From the NCBI RefSeq assembly GCF_003473485.1, contig NC_053042.1, positions 45,285,762-45,349,761 on the forward strand: 64,000 nucleotides of DNA. The letters run 5' to 3'. Numbering within the stretch: position 1 is the stretch's first letter; every line of letters begins with the position of its first letter. The translations under genes and the position numbers were made by a program. This document shows positions 46,499 through 59,942 of the stretch, piece by piece. Below the pieces are notes generated by a model. It ran no database searches. It had not been told where the DNA came from and saw only the letters and a list, made by a program, of their open reading frames with translations. Origin of the DNA: Medicago truncatula. Taxonomy: Eukaryota > Streptophyta > Magnoliopsida > Fabales > Fabaceae.

Positions 46499-49293
46499 TT
46501 TAGCATCCAGTTCAAGAGACAATAGTAAGTCTATGATCTATTTATTTATTGTTTTAGAATTAACTCTGTTGCCTTTACTTTTAATTACGTTGATTAATTT
46601 AAGTTTCTTTTTTTAAAAATTTGTTGTATTAGTGGAGAAAAGATTTACATCTTGTGAAGAAGAAGAAGAGAGTAATCACATAAATGAAAATTGTCAGTTT
46701 AATTTAACAGAAAATGAAGATGATGAACCTAAGGTTGGCATGAAATTTAATTCTACAGAAGAAGTTGACAAATATTACAAGAATTATGCTAGATGTATAG
46801 GTTTTGGAGTTAGCAAAATCAGTACAAAAAATGGAGATGATGGAAAAAAGTATTTTACTCTAGGGTGTAACCGTGCAAGAAGCTATGCGAGTAAGTCCAA
46901 AAATATTTTAAAGCCAAATCCTAGCATGAAAACACACTGTATGGCTAGAATAAATGTATGTGTGTCTTCAGATGGAACAATTGCTATTTCTAAGGTTGCT
47001 CTTGAGCATAATCATGACTTAATAAGTCCAAGCAAATCAAGATATTTTAGATGCAACAAGAATATAGACCCTAGTATAAAAAGGAGATTGGAGGTTAATG
47101 ACCAAGCTGGGATTAATGTAAGTAGAAATTTTCGGTCTATGGTTGTTGAAGCAAGTGGATATGATAACCTTACATTCGGGGAAAAAGATGCTAGAAACTA
47201 CATAGACAAAGTGAGGCGGCTTCGACTTGGGACAGGAGATGCTGAAGCCATTCAAAATTATTTTGTTAGAATGCAAAGAAGAAATAGTGAATTTTATTAT
47301 GTAATGGATGTGGATGACACAAGTCGTTTACGAAATGTTTTTTGGGCAGATGCGAGATGCAGGGCTGCTTATGAGTATTTTGGTGAAGTAATAACCTTTG
47401 ACACCACTTACTTAACAAATAAATATGACATGCCTTTTGCTCCTTTTGTTGGAGTAAATCATCATGGTCAGTCAATTCTGTTAGGTTGCGCCCTATTGTC
47501 GAAGGAGGATTCTATAACTTTTTCTTGGTTGTTCACTACTTGGTTAGAATGTATGCGTGGGCGTGCACCACAAGCCATAATTACTGACCAAGATAGAGCA
47601 ATGAAAAATGCAGTTGAGGACGTCTTCCCAAAAGCTCGCCATCGGTGGTGCTTGTGGCATATAATGAAAAAGGTTCCAGAAAAATTGAGTAGACTCTCTA
47701 ACTATGAGTCTATCAAAATACTTTTGCATGATGCGGTGTATGATTCTTTGAGCATAAGTGATTTCATGGAGAAGTGGGAAAAAATGATTGAATGTTATGA
47801 ACTTCATGATAATGAATGGTTGAAAGGGTTGTTTGATGAGCGTCATCGTTGGGTTCCTGTATATTTGAGAGACACATTTTGGGCTGGAATGTCAACTACA
47901 CAACGAAGTGAAAGTATGAACGCATTTTTTGATGGATATGTGAACTCAAAGACATCATTGAAGCAATTTGTTGAACAATATGATAATGCATTGAAAGATA
48001 AAATTGAAAAGGAAAATATGGCTGATTTTAGTTCATTCAATAGAATTATTGCTTGTATAAGTCATTTTGGATTTGAATCTCAATTTCAAAAGGCATATAC
48101 CAACGCAAAATTCAAAGAGTTTCAAGTAGAAGTGGCTTCTATGATGTACTGCCATGCTTTCTTTGAGAGAATAGAGGCTATGAACTTAACATACTGTGTT
48201 ACAGAAAGTAAAAAGGTATTTGATGAAGTTAAAGACATAATGTTCAAGGTATTCTTCAATGAGAAAGACTTTGAAATACGATGTACATGCTGTTTATTTG
48301 AGTTTAAGGGTATTTTATGTAGACATATCCTTTGTGTTCTTAAGCTCACAGCTAAAACAGAGTCAGTGCCCTCTTGTTATATATTGCCGAGATGGAGGAA
48401 GGATATTAAGCGAAGATACACACTTATTAAAAGTGGTTTTGATCAATTATCCGAAAATGAAGAGTTGCAGCGTGTAGCTAAAGCTTGCGATGCCTTTTAC
48501 GAAGTTGCTTCTTCATGTATCCATACTGAAAAAGATTTATCGAAAGTAATGGATAGAATAGAGAACTTAAAACTGGAGATGACATGTCAAGAAAGTTTTT
48601 CAGAGATCACTGAAGGAGATAACTTAGTTCAGAATCAGATGACTAAAATTCTTGATCCTGCAGTGACTCGAAGTAAAGGGCGTCCTCCTTCAAAAAGGAA
48701 GGCTTCTAAAGTTGATCAAAGTGTGAAAAGGAAGCTTGCTGGAAAGAAAGGACAAAAAAGCAACAAAAAAAATAACACTTATCAAAGTCAAGAAGAGGTA
48801 ATCTTGAAATTTTCAAGTTTATTTTATCTCATTTACAAGTAACAAAATGTATGTCTAATTTATTTATTTTTATGTAGGGGCCTAGTATATCTAAAGTTCA
48901 AGAAAATCAAGAGTTCTCTATATCTCAGACCATTGATCTTGATGTGATCGACACACAAGAGAGCATTCATGTAAAACAAATGTTAGCTCCCTTCAATCCA
49001 AATCAAAAATATCTTGATGTTGATAAGGTGAATATAGATATCAACACTCTTCAATTTTATTTACACATATAAATCTATAATATGAAAATAACTCATTCAA
49101 AATATATTGGTTTTAGGTTCCATATTATTCTCAAAGCATAAACCACGATGTTTCATATTTAGAGCTTTTACAGGTATTGATTTATGATTTGTTTTGGTAA
49201 TATAGTCAAATTTCAACATAAGTCACTAATTATTTCATTCATGTGTGCTTTTTGCAGGCACAACACCATATAAATGATCATCCATCATCATGA
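46485..49293 (+). CDS. FAR1-RELATED SEQUENCE protein, unit 1 (5 exons)
   Basis: Exons 46485-46524, 46633-48797, 48878-49027, 49117-49173 and 49258-49293 sum to 2448 nt, 815 residues. FRS/FHY3-type proteins are transcription factors domesticated from Mutator-like transposases. Order: FAR1 zinc-binding DNA-binding domain (about 60-145, with GFGVSKIST, LGCNRA, MKTHCMARI and LEHNHDL), MULE transposase domain (about 235-385, VITFDTTYLTNKYDMPFAPF with first Asp near 270 and IITDQDRAMKNAV with second Asp near 332, then HRWCLWHI), SWIM zinc finger CTCCLFEFKGILCRHIL, and a basic tail KGRPPSKRKAS like an AT hook. A 13-residue first exon supplies the only in-frame ATG; the big exon itself starts after an acceptor and has no ATG at its head. 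Unit 1 differs from the others at one residue (VYLRD instead of VYVRD). Confidence 0.9.
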
Positions 49294-51693
49294 TGGAGTG
49301 AAAATGGTTATTTTTTTGTGCTTTAAGGTTGTTTGGTGCTGGGACTGTTTGTGCAGAATAGGTTGGAGGAGCAGCGGGTGTGGGAGTTTTGTGCTAGCCT
49401 GGTTGTTGTGTTGCAGAGCCTGATTAAGTGCTGTTGTTGGCTTTTTTTCTTGGTTTTGTCGTAGTGCCATATTTCAGTTTGGTCTAGTTTAGTTTCATTT
49501 TGGCTTTAACGTTGCTTAGCCTTCATTTATCATTTTAAACTTTTTGTAATTTTTCCATCATTGCACTCTTTCTGATTGGTTGAATGTTTTAATATATTTC
49601 AATTTCGGTCCTTTTTATGTAATTGGTTTTGAATCAGAGATTATCAATCATGTTGAAAAATTGAGTTTCTGTTAGCAGCCATATGGAGTTTATGTTAGTA
49701 GGCATATGGAGAAAAATTGAGTTTCTGTTAGCAGGCATATGGTAGCCTCATTTTTCTGTTTTGTTTCTTTGCCCTCTGCTGTTCGCGCATTTGGCTTGCC
49801 TTTTTTCACGTTTTATTTTTGTTGTGTCTGTGTTGTCGGCAGCATGTGGAGGTTCGGGGTTTCTGCTATATCAGAGCCCTTTGTATTTTTCTTATTTGTG
49901 GCCGCAAGTTTTTGTTGTGCTTCTTGCACACACTCGACATGAATAAATTTAGCCGTTTCTAAGAAAAAACATGTTGAATCTTGATTTCGGAAAGTATCAT
50001 TCTTCAATATATTAAATATTCAAATATTACAACAAAGTTATTCTAAAAAACATTACAATTATGTAATTACATTAACAATATAAAGGGCGCCATATATAGG
50101 TGGATCACCCTGAAAATCAAAAAGACAGACAAATGTTTCTGCTCAATAGGAATAATACATCGATCAATCTCAAATAAAGCCGCAGAAGCTGTCAAAAACA
50201 TGAGCAGAACAATGCCTACACAGCAGCCTCTCAGCAAGAAAAAGCCGTGCTGAACATAAACTATATAAACCAAGAAAGCCGTCGGAAACCTCAAACAAAA
50301 CAGCAGCTGCAAACGCACCACTCATAGCAGAAACAACAACAGCAGGTTGAGCAATAAGGTTAAAAACCGACAACAACTGCATCAACATTGGAGCAGCAGA
50401 GACAACACAAACACAAGTATGCACTAGACCATGATACCGTTACATTGTGTTTTTGACAGCACTTTCCCAAACACAAGTACAAGATACCATTCCATATTAG
50501 GCCAACAACACTATCTATTTTATCATTTCTCTTTAGCATCATTGATTCTCTTGTGCTATTCAGCTTCTGCAAACAGCTTTGGGATAACTGATTCTCTTGT
50601 GTTATTCAGCTTCTGCAAACAGAAGAAATAAATAGAAGTATCAATTGAATTTTTAGCAAAGCGTAAGTTGTAATAGTTCTATAATTATCAAAGACAATAC
50701 AGTTTGAGGAGTATGATATAAAATAGAGAAACAAAAATACCAAACAGATGCACAATATAATGACAATTTATTCAAAAACTTTCAATGTACACAATATGTG
50801 CAACAAGCTCTTTCTCTGTGTTATTCTAACAAAATCTAAGTTGTCTCGCTACCTCTACACAACGGCAAAACATGCTTAAAATGTAACCAAGGTTAACTCC
50901 TTCCACACAATTACCCTGTTGCACTATGCAAAGCATCCAATGTTAACACAACTATGTGAAAACCTGCAAAACCCACCATGAAAAATTCAGTTGTCTCAAT
51001 TATGTCTCACTATCTTGATGATTTTTTGCAGTATTTTTTTGTTGTTAAAAATTCAGCTTTTGACCACAAAGTTTGTGAATTAAAACAAAATTAACTACAT
51101 TAGTTAATCCAATTTCCTATACAGGCTAGTTACATTCTAATTTCCTTGATTTTCTTCACTAAGCTCATAAACACAACACCAGTTGAAGTACATAATCCTA
51201 GTAAATCATAAATAGTTTATTCACACTAATTTCATTAAGTTATAGATGAAAATTTTCTAAAAGCCATGGCAATTGCAACAAATATAGCTTGCTTATAAGT
51301 CTTCGATTCACATTTCTAATCTTTTAACAATCAAATGAGCACATCAGAAGAAAATTCACAAAAAGAATAAATTCAAACCTGAAGCTGTTCATGCAACTGT
51401 TTCTGGAACTCCATCTGCAGTCATAGAGCTTCTGTGATCTCAATACCACTGTCAACGATGGAGTTGTAAACTGACCAATTTTATTCGGTGGGTAACATTT
51501 AACTACGGAGAATCGAGTGTAAATCTATAGGATTTGCCCATTTTCCCCTAAACAAATCAAATAGAGAAAGAGAAAGATTATCAGTGTGGAAATTGAAAAT
51601 TGAAACCTAAAAGAAATATGAAGAACAAGGAGAAAGAGGCTGACGGTGGAAATCAAAAATCAAGCTTCTTGTCACAGAAGAACAGAAGCGATA
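49294..51693. other. Non-coding remainder of FRS unit 1
   Basis: This is 2.4 kb of unit 1 downstream of the FRS stop. It has several open frames of 60-90 codons on both strands, none with a recognised domain. A short region repeats GAGTTTCTGTTAGCAGGCATATGG-like words (49660-49740), and CTCTTGTGCTATTCAGCTTCTGCAAACAG-like words occur twice (50548-50580 and 50592-50624). The part from about 51360 to 51693 should act as promoter of the next unit, since it lies directly upstream of unit 2. Confidence 0.5.
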
Positions 51694-52077
51694 ACAGTTG
51701 TGCTATATGGTGCGACAAGCACCACACGAATTACACGAGAGAATGGCTGACCCCACCATCCAATTTCCTTTTTATATTATTTTTTTGATATTAACATTAA
51801 AATGAATAAATAAACAAATATATGGCAGAGACAATCACGGCACACACTTTCTTCTCCATAACCTTATGTTCTGATTTTGTTCAACAACACAAACTCACCG
51901 TTACCAACATTCACCGCCGTTTTCAAACTTCCTTCTCCATAACCTTGTTGTCTCTGTTCCGCAATTGTTGTCGTCATTCTCGTTGTGGTTGTCATCGCAC
52001 TACTATCTCTGCATATCAACCTGCTACTGCCTCTGTTTATCAGCATTGCTACTCTAGCCTCAACCATCAATTGAAAT

Positions 52078-54886
52078 ATGATTTTCCCTAATTTAGCATC
52101 CAGTTCAAGAGACAATAGTAAGTCTATGATCTATTTATTTATTGTTTTAGAATTAACTCTGTTGCCTTTACTTTTAATTACGTTGATTAATTTAAGTTTC
52201 TTTTTTTAAAAATTTGTTGTATTAGTGGAGAAAAGATTTACATCTTGTGAAGAAGAAGAAGAGAGTAATCACATAAATGAAAATTGTCAGTTTAATTTAA
52301 CAGAAAATGAAGATGATGAACCTAAGGTTGGCATGAAATTTAATTCTACAGAAGAAGTTGACAAATATTACAAGAATTATGCTAGATGTATAGGTTTTGG
52401 AGTTAGCAAAATCAGTACAAAAAATGGAGATGATGGAAAAAAGTATTTTACTCTAGGGTGTAACCGTGCAAGAAGCTATGCGAGTAAGTCCAAAAATATT
52501 TTAAAGCCAAATCCTAGCATGAAAACACACTGTATGGCTAGAATAAATGTATGTGTGTCTTCAGATGGAACAATTGCTATTTCTAAGGTTGCTCTTGAGC
52601 ATAATCATGACTTAATAAGTCCAAGCAAATCAAGATATTTTAGATGCAACAAGAATATAGACCCTAGTATAAAAAGGAGATTGGAGGTTAATGACCAAGC
52701 TGGGATTAATGTAAGTAGAAATTTTCGGTCTATGGTTGTTGAAGCAAGTGGATATGATAACCTTACATTCGGGGAAAAAGATGCTAGAAACTACATAGAC
52801 AAAGTGAGGCGGCTTCGACTTGGGACAGGAGATGCTGAAGCCATTCAAAATTATTTTGTTAGAATGCAAAGAAGAAATAGTGAATTTTATTATGTAATGG
52901 ATGTGGATGACACAAGTCGTTTACGAAATGTTTTTTGGGCAGATGCGAGATGCAGGGCTGCTTATGAGTATTTTGGTGAAGTAATAACCTTTGACACCAC
53001 TTACTTAACAAATAAATATGACATGCCTTTTGCTCCTTTTGTTGGAGTAAATCATCATGGTCAGTCAATTCTGTTAGGTTGCGCCCTATTGTCGAAGGAG
53101 GATTCTATAACTTTTTCTTGGTTGTTCACTACTTGGTTAGAATGTATGCGTGGGCGTGCACCACAAGCCATAATTACTGACCAAGATAGAGCAATGAAAA
53201 ATGCAGTTGAGGACGTCTTCCCAAAAGCTCGCCATCGGTGGTGCTTGTGGCATATAATGAAAAAGGTTCCAGAAAAATTGAGTAGACTCTCTAACTATGA
53301 GTCTATCAAAATACTTTTGCATGATGCGGTGTATGATTCTTTGAGCATAAGTGATTTCATGGAGAAGTGGGAAAAAATGATTGAATGTTATGAACTTCAT
53401 GATAATGAATGGTTGAAAGGGTTGTTTGATGAGCGTCATCGTTGGGTTCCTGTGTATGTGAGAGACACATTTTGGGCTGGAATGTCAACTACACAACGAA
53501 GTGAAAGTATGAACGCATTTTTTGATGGATATGTGAACTCAAAGACATCATTGAAGCAATTTGTTGAACAATATGATAATGCATTGAAAGATAAAATTGA
53601 AAAGGAAAATATGGCTGATTTTAGTTCATTCAATAGAATTATTGCTTGTATAAGTCATTTTGGATTTGAATCTCAATTTCAAAAGGCATATACCAACGCA
53701 AAATTCAAAGAGTTTCAAGTAGAAGTGGCTTCTATGATGTACTGCCATGCTTTCTTTGAGAGAATAGAGGCTATGAACTTAACATACTGTGTTACAGAAA
53801 GTAAAAAGGTATTTGATGAAGTTAAAGACATAATGTTCAAGGTATTCTTCAATGAGAAAGACTTTGAAATACGATGTACATGCTGTTTATTTGAGTTTAA
53901 GGGTATTTTATGTAGACATATCCTTTGTGTTCTTAAGCTCACAGCTAAAACAGAGTCAGTGCCCTCTTGTTATATATTGCCGAGATGGAGGAAGGATATT
54001 AAGCGAAGATACACACTTATTAAAAGTGGTTTTGATCAATTATCCGAAAATGAAGAGTTGCAGCGTGTAGCTAAAGCTTGCGATGCCTTTTACGAAGTTG
54101 CTTCTTCATGTATCCATACTGAAAAAGATTTATCGAAAGTAATGGATAGAATAGAGAACTTAAAACTGGAGATGACATGTCAAGAAAGTTTTTCAGAGAT
54201 CACTGAAGGAGATAACTTAGTTCAGAATCAGATGACTAAAATTCTTGATCCTGCAGTGACTCGAAGTAAAGGGCGTCCTCCTTCAAAAAGGAAGGCTTCT
54301 AAAGTTGATCAAAGTGTGAAAAGGAAGCTTGCTGGAAAGAAAGGACAAAAAAGCAACAAAAAAAATAACACTTATCAAAGTCAAGAAGAGGTAATCTTGA
54401 AATTTTCAAGTTTATTTTATCTCATTTACAAGTAACAAAATGTATGTCTAATTTATTTATTTTTATGTAGGGGCCTAGTATATCTAAAGTTCAAGAAAAT
54501 CAAGAGTTCTCTATATCTCAGACCATTGATCTTGATGTGATCGACACACAAGAGAGCATTCATGTAAAACAAATGTTAGCTCCCTTCAATCCAAATCAAA
54601 AATATCTTGATGTTGATAAGGTGAATATAGATATCAACACTCTTCAATTTTATTTACACATATAAATCTATAATATGAAAATAACTCATTCAAAATATAT
54701 TGGTTTTAGGTTCCATATTATTCTCAAAGCATAAACCACGATGTTTCATATTTAGAGCTTTTACAGGTATTGATTTATGATTTGTTTTGGTAATATAGTC
54801 AAATTTCAACATAAGTCACTAATTATTTCATTCATGTGTGCTTTTTGCAGGCACAACACCATATAAATGATCATCCATCATCATGA
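52078..54886 (+). CDS. FAR1-RELATED SEQUENCE protein, unit 2 (5 exons)
   Basis: Exons 52078-52117, 52226-54390, 54471-54620, 54710-54766 and 54851-54886 encode 815 residues, identical to unit 1 except Val for Leu in the VPVYVRDTFW stretch after the transposase domain. Introns match unit 1 base for base as far as I can see. The promoter differs from unit 1: upstream of the shared edge at 51694 lies the end of unit 1, not the single-copy left flank, so the two genes may be expressed differently. Confidence 0.9.
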
Positions 54887-57287
54887 TGGAGTGAAAATGG
54901 TTATTTTTTTGTGCTTTAAGGTTGTTTGGTGCTGGGACTGTTTGTGCAGAATAGGTTGGAGGAGCAGCGGGTGTGGGAGTTTTGTGCTAGCCTGGTTGTT
55001 GTGTTGCAGAGCCTGATTAAGTGCTGTTGTTGGCTTTTTTTCTTGGTTTTGTCGTAGTGCCATATTTCAGTTTGGTCTAGTTTAGTTTCATTTTGGCTTT
55101 AACGTTGCTTAGCCTTCATTTATCATTTTAAACTTTTTGTAATTTTTCCATCATTGCACTCTTTCTGATTGGTTGAATGTTTTAATATATTTCAATTTCG
55201 GTCCTTTTTATGTAATTGGTTTTGAATCAGAGATTATCAATCATGTTGAAAAATTGAGTTTCTGTTAGCAGCCATATGGAGTTTATGTTAGTAGGCATAT
55301 GGAGAAAAATTGAGTTTCTGTTAGCAGGCATATGGTAGCCTCATTTTTCTGTTTTGTTTCTTTGCCCTCTGCTGTTCGCGCATTTGGCTTGCCTTTTTTC
55401 ACGTTTTATTTTTGTTGTGTCTGTGTTGTCGGCAGCATGTGGAGGTTCGGGGTTTCTGCTATATCAGAGCCCTTTGTATTTTTCTTATTTGTGGCCGCAA
55501 GTTTTTGTTGTGCTTCTTGCACACACTCGACATGAATAAATTTAGCCGTTTCTAAGAAAAAACATGTTGAATCTTGATTTCGGAAAGTATCATTCTTCAA
55601 TATATTAAATATTCAAATATTACAACAAAGTTATTCTAAAAAAACATTACAATTATGTAATTACATTAACAATATAAAGGGCGCCATATATAGGTGGATC
55701 ACCCTGAAAATCAAAAAGACAGACAAATGTTTCTGCTCAATAGGAATAATACATCGATCAATCTCAAATAAAGCCGCAGAAGCTGTCAAAAACATGAGCA
55801 GAACAATGCCTACACAGCAGCCTCTCAGCAAGAAAAAGCCGTGCTGAACATAAACTATATAAACCAAGAAAGCCGTCGGAAACCTCAAACAAAACAGCAG
55901 CTGCAAACGCACCACTCATAGCAGAAACAACAACAGCAGGTTGAGCAATAAGGTTAAAAACCGACAACAACTGCATCAACATTGGAGCAGCAGAGACAAC
56001 ACAAACACAAGTATGCACTAGACCATGATACCGTTACATTGTGTTTTTGACAGCACTTTCCCAAACACAAGTACAAGATACCATTCCATATTAGGCCAAC
56101 AACACTATCTATTTTATCATTTCTCTTTAGCATCATTGATTCTCTTGTGCTATTCAGCTTCTGCAAACAGCTTTGGGATAACTGATTCTCTTGTGTTATT
56201 CAGCTTCTGCAAACAGAAGAAATAAATAGAAGTATCAATTGAATTTTTAGCAAAGCGTAAGTTGTAATAGTTCTATAATTATCAAAGACAATACAGTTTG
56301 AGGAGTATGATATAAAATAGAGAAACAAAAATACCAAACAGATGCACAATATAATGACAATTTATTCAAAAACTTTCAATGTACACAATATGTGCAACAA
56401 GCTCTTTCTCTGTGTTATTCTAACAAAATCTAAGTTGTCTCGCTACCTCTACACAACGGCAAAACATGCTTAAAATGTAACCAAGGTTAACTCCTTCCAC
56501 ACAATTACCCTGTTGCACTATGCAAAGCATCCAATGTTAACACAACTATGTGAAAACCTGCAAAACCCACCATGAAAAATTCAGTTGTCTCAATTATGTC
56601 TCACTATCTTGATGATTTTTTGCAGTATTTTTTTGTTGTTAAAAATTCAGCTTTTGACCACAAAGTTTGTGAATTAAAACAAAATTAACTACATTAGTTA
56701 ATCCAATTTCCTATACAGGCTAGTTACATTCTAATTTCCTTGATTTTCTTCACTAAGCTCATAAACACAACACCAGTTGAAGTACATAATCCTAGTAAAT
56801 CATAAATAGTTTATTCACACTAATTTCATTAAGTTATAGATGAAAATTTTCTAAAAGCCATGGCAATTGCAACAAATATAGCTTGCTTATAAGTCTTCGA
56901 TTCACATTTCTAATCTTTTAACAATCAAATGAGCACATCAGAAGAAAATTCACAAAAAGAATAAATTCAAACCTGAAGCTGTTCATGCAACTGTTTCTGG
57001 AACTCCATCTGCAGTCATAGAGCTTCTGTGATCTCAATACCACTGTCAACGATGGAGTTGTAAACTGACCAATTTTATTCGGTGGGTAACATTTAACTAC
57101 GGAGAATCGAGTGTAAATCTATAGGATTTGCCCATTTTCCCCTAAACAAATCAAATAGAGAAAGAGAAAGATTATCAGTGTGGAAATTGAAAATTGAAAC
57201 CTAAAAGAAATATGAAGAACAAGGAGAAAGAGGCTGACGGTGGAAATCAAAAATCAAGCTTCTTGTCACAGAAGAACAGAAGCGATA
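54887..57287. other. Non-coding remainder of FRS unit 2
   Basis: This matches 49294-51693 with one extra A in an A run near 55640. No gene is recognised. Confidence 0.5.
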
Positions 57288-57671
57288 ACAGTTGTGCTAT
57301 ATGGTGCGACAAGCACCACACGAATTACACGAGAGAATGGCTGACCCCACCATCCAATTTCCTTTTTATATTATTTTTTTGATATTAACATTAAAATGAA
57401 TAAATAAACAAATATATGGCAGAGACAATCACGGCACACACTTTCTTCTCCATAACCTTATGTTCTGATTTTGTTCAACAACACAAACTCACCGTTACCA
57501 ACATTCACCGCCGTTTTCAAACTTCCTTCTCCATAACCTTGTTGTCTCTGTTCCGCAATTGTTGTCGTCATTCTCGTTGTGGTTGTCATCGCACTACTAT
57601 CTCTGCATATCAACCTGCTACTGCCTCTGTTTATCAGCATTGCTACTCTAGCCTCAACCATCAATTGAAAT

Positions 57672-59942
57672 ATGATTTTCCCTAATTTAGCATCCAGTTC
57701 AAGAGACAATAGTAAGTCTATGATCTATTTATTTATTGTTTTAGAATTAACTCTGTTGCCTTTACTTTTAATTACGTTGATTAATTTAAGTTTCTTTTTT
57801 TAAAAATTTGTTGTATTAGTGGAGAAAAGATTTACATCTTGTGAAGAAGAAGAAGAGAGTAATCACATAAATGAAAATTGTCAGTTTAATTTAACAGAAA
57901 ATGAAGATGATGAACCTAAGGTTGGCATGAAATTTAATTCTACAGAAGAAGTTGACAAATATTACAAGAATTATGCTAGATGTATAGGTTTTGGAGTTAG
58001 CAAAATCAGTACAAAAAATGGAGATGATGGAAAAAAGTATTTTACTCTAGGGTGTAACCGTGCAAGAAGCTATGCGAGTAAGTCCAAAAATATTTTAAAG
58101 CCAAATCCTAGCATGAAAACACACTGTATGGCTAGAATAAATGTATGTGTGTCTTCAGATGGAACAATTGCTATTTCTAAGGTTGCTCTTGAGCATAATC
58201 ATGACTTAATAAGTCCAAGCAAATCAAGATATTTTAGATGCAACAAGAATATAGACCCTAGTATAAAAAGGAGATTGGAGGTTAATGACCAAGCTGGGAT
58301 TAATGTAAGTAGAAATTTTCGGTCTATGGTTGTTGAAGCAAGTGGATATGATAACCTTACATTCGGGGAAAAAGATGCTAGAAACTACATAGACAAAGTG
58401 AGGCGGCTTCGACTTGGGACAGGAGATGCTGAAGCCATTCAAAATTATTTTGTTAGAATGCAAAGAAGAAATAGTGAATTTTATTATGTAATGGATGTGG
58501 ATGACACAAGTCGTTTACGAAATGTTTTTTGGGCAGATGCGAGATGCAGGGCTGCTTATGAGTATTTTGGTGAAGTAATAACCTTTGACACCACTTACTT
58601 AACAAATAAATATGACATGCCTTTTGCTCCTTTTGTTGGAGTAAATCATCATGGTCAGTCAATTCTGTTAGGTTGCGCCCTATTGTCGAAGGAGGATTCT
58701 ATAACTTTTTCTTGGTTGTTCACTACTTGGTTAGAATGTATGCGTGGGCGTGCACCACAAGCCATAATTACTGACCAAGATAGAGCAATGAAAAATGCAG
58801 TTGAGGACGTCTTCCCAAAAGCTCGCCATCGGTGGTGCTTGTGGCATATAATGAAAAAGGTTCCAGAAAAATTGAGTAGACTCTCTAACTATGAGTCTAT
58901 CAAAATACTTTTGCATGATGCGGTGTATGATTCTTTGAGCATAAGTGATTTCATGGAGAAGTGGGAAAAAATGATTGAATGTTATGAACTTCATGATAAT
59001 GAATGGTTGAAAGGGTTGTTTGATAAGCGTCATCGTTGGGTTCCTGTGTATGTGAGAGACACATTTTGGGCTGGAATGTCAACTACACAACGAAGTGAAA
59101 GTATGAACGCATTTTTTGATGGATATGTGAACTCAAAGACATCATTGAAGCAATTTGTTGAACAATATGATAATGCATTGAAAGATAAAATTGAAAAGGA
59201 AAATATGGCTGATTTTAGTTCATTCAATAGAATTATTGCTTGTATAAGTCATTTTGGATTTGAATCTCAATTTCAAAAGGCATATACCAACGCAAAATTC
59301 AAAGAGTTTCAAGTAGAAGTGGCTTCTATGATGTACTGCCATGCTTTCTTTGAGAGAATAGAGGCTATGAACTTAACATACTGTGTTACAGAAAGTAAAA
59401 AGGTATTTGATGAAGTTAAAGACATAATGTTCAAGGTATTCTTCAATGAGAAAGACTTTGAAATACGATGTACATGCTGTTTATTTGAGTTTAAGGGTAT
59501 TTTATGTAGACATATCCTTTGTGTTCTTAAGCTCACAGCTAAAACAGAGTCAGTGCCCTCTTGTTATATATTGCCGAGATGGAGGAAGGATATTAAGCGA
59601 AGATACACACTTATTAAAAGTGGTTTTGATCAATTATCCGAAAATGAAGAGTTGCAGCGTGTAGCTAAAGCTTGCGATGCCTTTTACGAAGTTGCTTCTT
59701 CATGTATCCATACTGAAAAAGATTTATCGAAAGTAATGGATAGAATAGAGAACTTAAAACTGGAGATGACATGTCAAGAAAGTTTTTCAGAGATCACTGA
59801 AGGAGATAACTTAGTTCAGAATCAGATGACTAAAATTCTTGATCCTGCAGTGACTCGAAGTAAAGGGCGTCCTCCTTCAAAAAGGAAGGCTTCTAAAGTT
59901 GATCAAAGTGTGAAAAGGAAGCTTGCTGGAAAGAAAGTGTAA
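57672..59942 (+). CDS. FAR1-RELATED SEQUENCE protein, unit 3, C-terminally truncated (2 exons)
   Basis: Exons 57672-57711 and 57820-59942 encode about 720 residues. The FAR1, MULE and SWIM domains and the basic KGRPPSKRKAS tail are all kept. The duplicated sequence stops at 59937, inside the large exon; the flank then supplies one new residue and a TAA stop, so about 95 residues (end of exon 2 and exons 3-5) are lost. One further change, Glu to Lys (LFDKRHRW), is private to this copy; it shares the VYVRD variant with unit 2. It has no known 3' UTR or terminator of its own. It may still make a DNA-binding protein, since the missing tail has no recognised domain. Confidence 0.85.

Larger units (their letters stand above)
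46101..59937 (+). repeat. Tandem array of 5.59-kb units (2 full, 1 partial) carrying FRS genes
   Basis: Units run 46101-51693 (5593 bases), 51694-57287 (5594) and 57288-59937 (2650, cut off). By eye they differ at only a handful of positions: two bases near 47861-47867 of unit 1, one extra A in unit 2 near 55640, and G to A in unit 3 at about 59023. Such identity, including introns and spacer, means very recent duplication, or ongoing gene conversion. There is no target-site duplication or inverted repeat at the unit edges, so unequal crossing-over or replication-based duplication fits better than transposition. An assembly artefact cannot be excluded from sequence alone. Confidence 0.95.

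Noticed and set aside
49739-50631. Several 60-84 codon frames on both strands, repeated at 55332-56225
   Set aside because: They are identical only because the whole unit is duplicated, and they have no recognisable domain or supporting splice sites.
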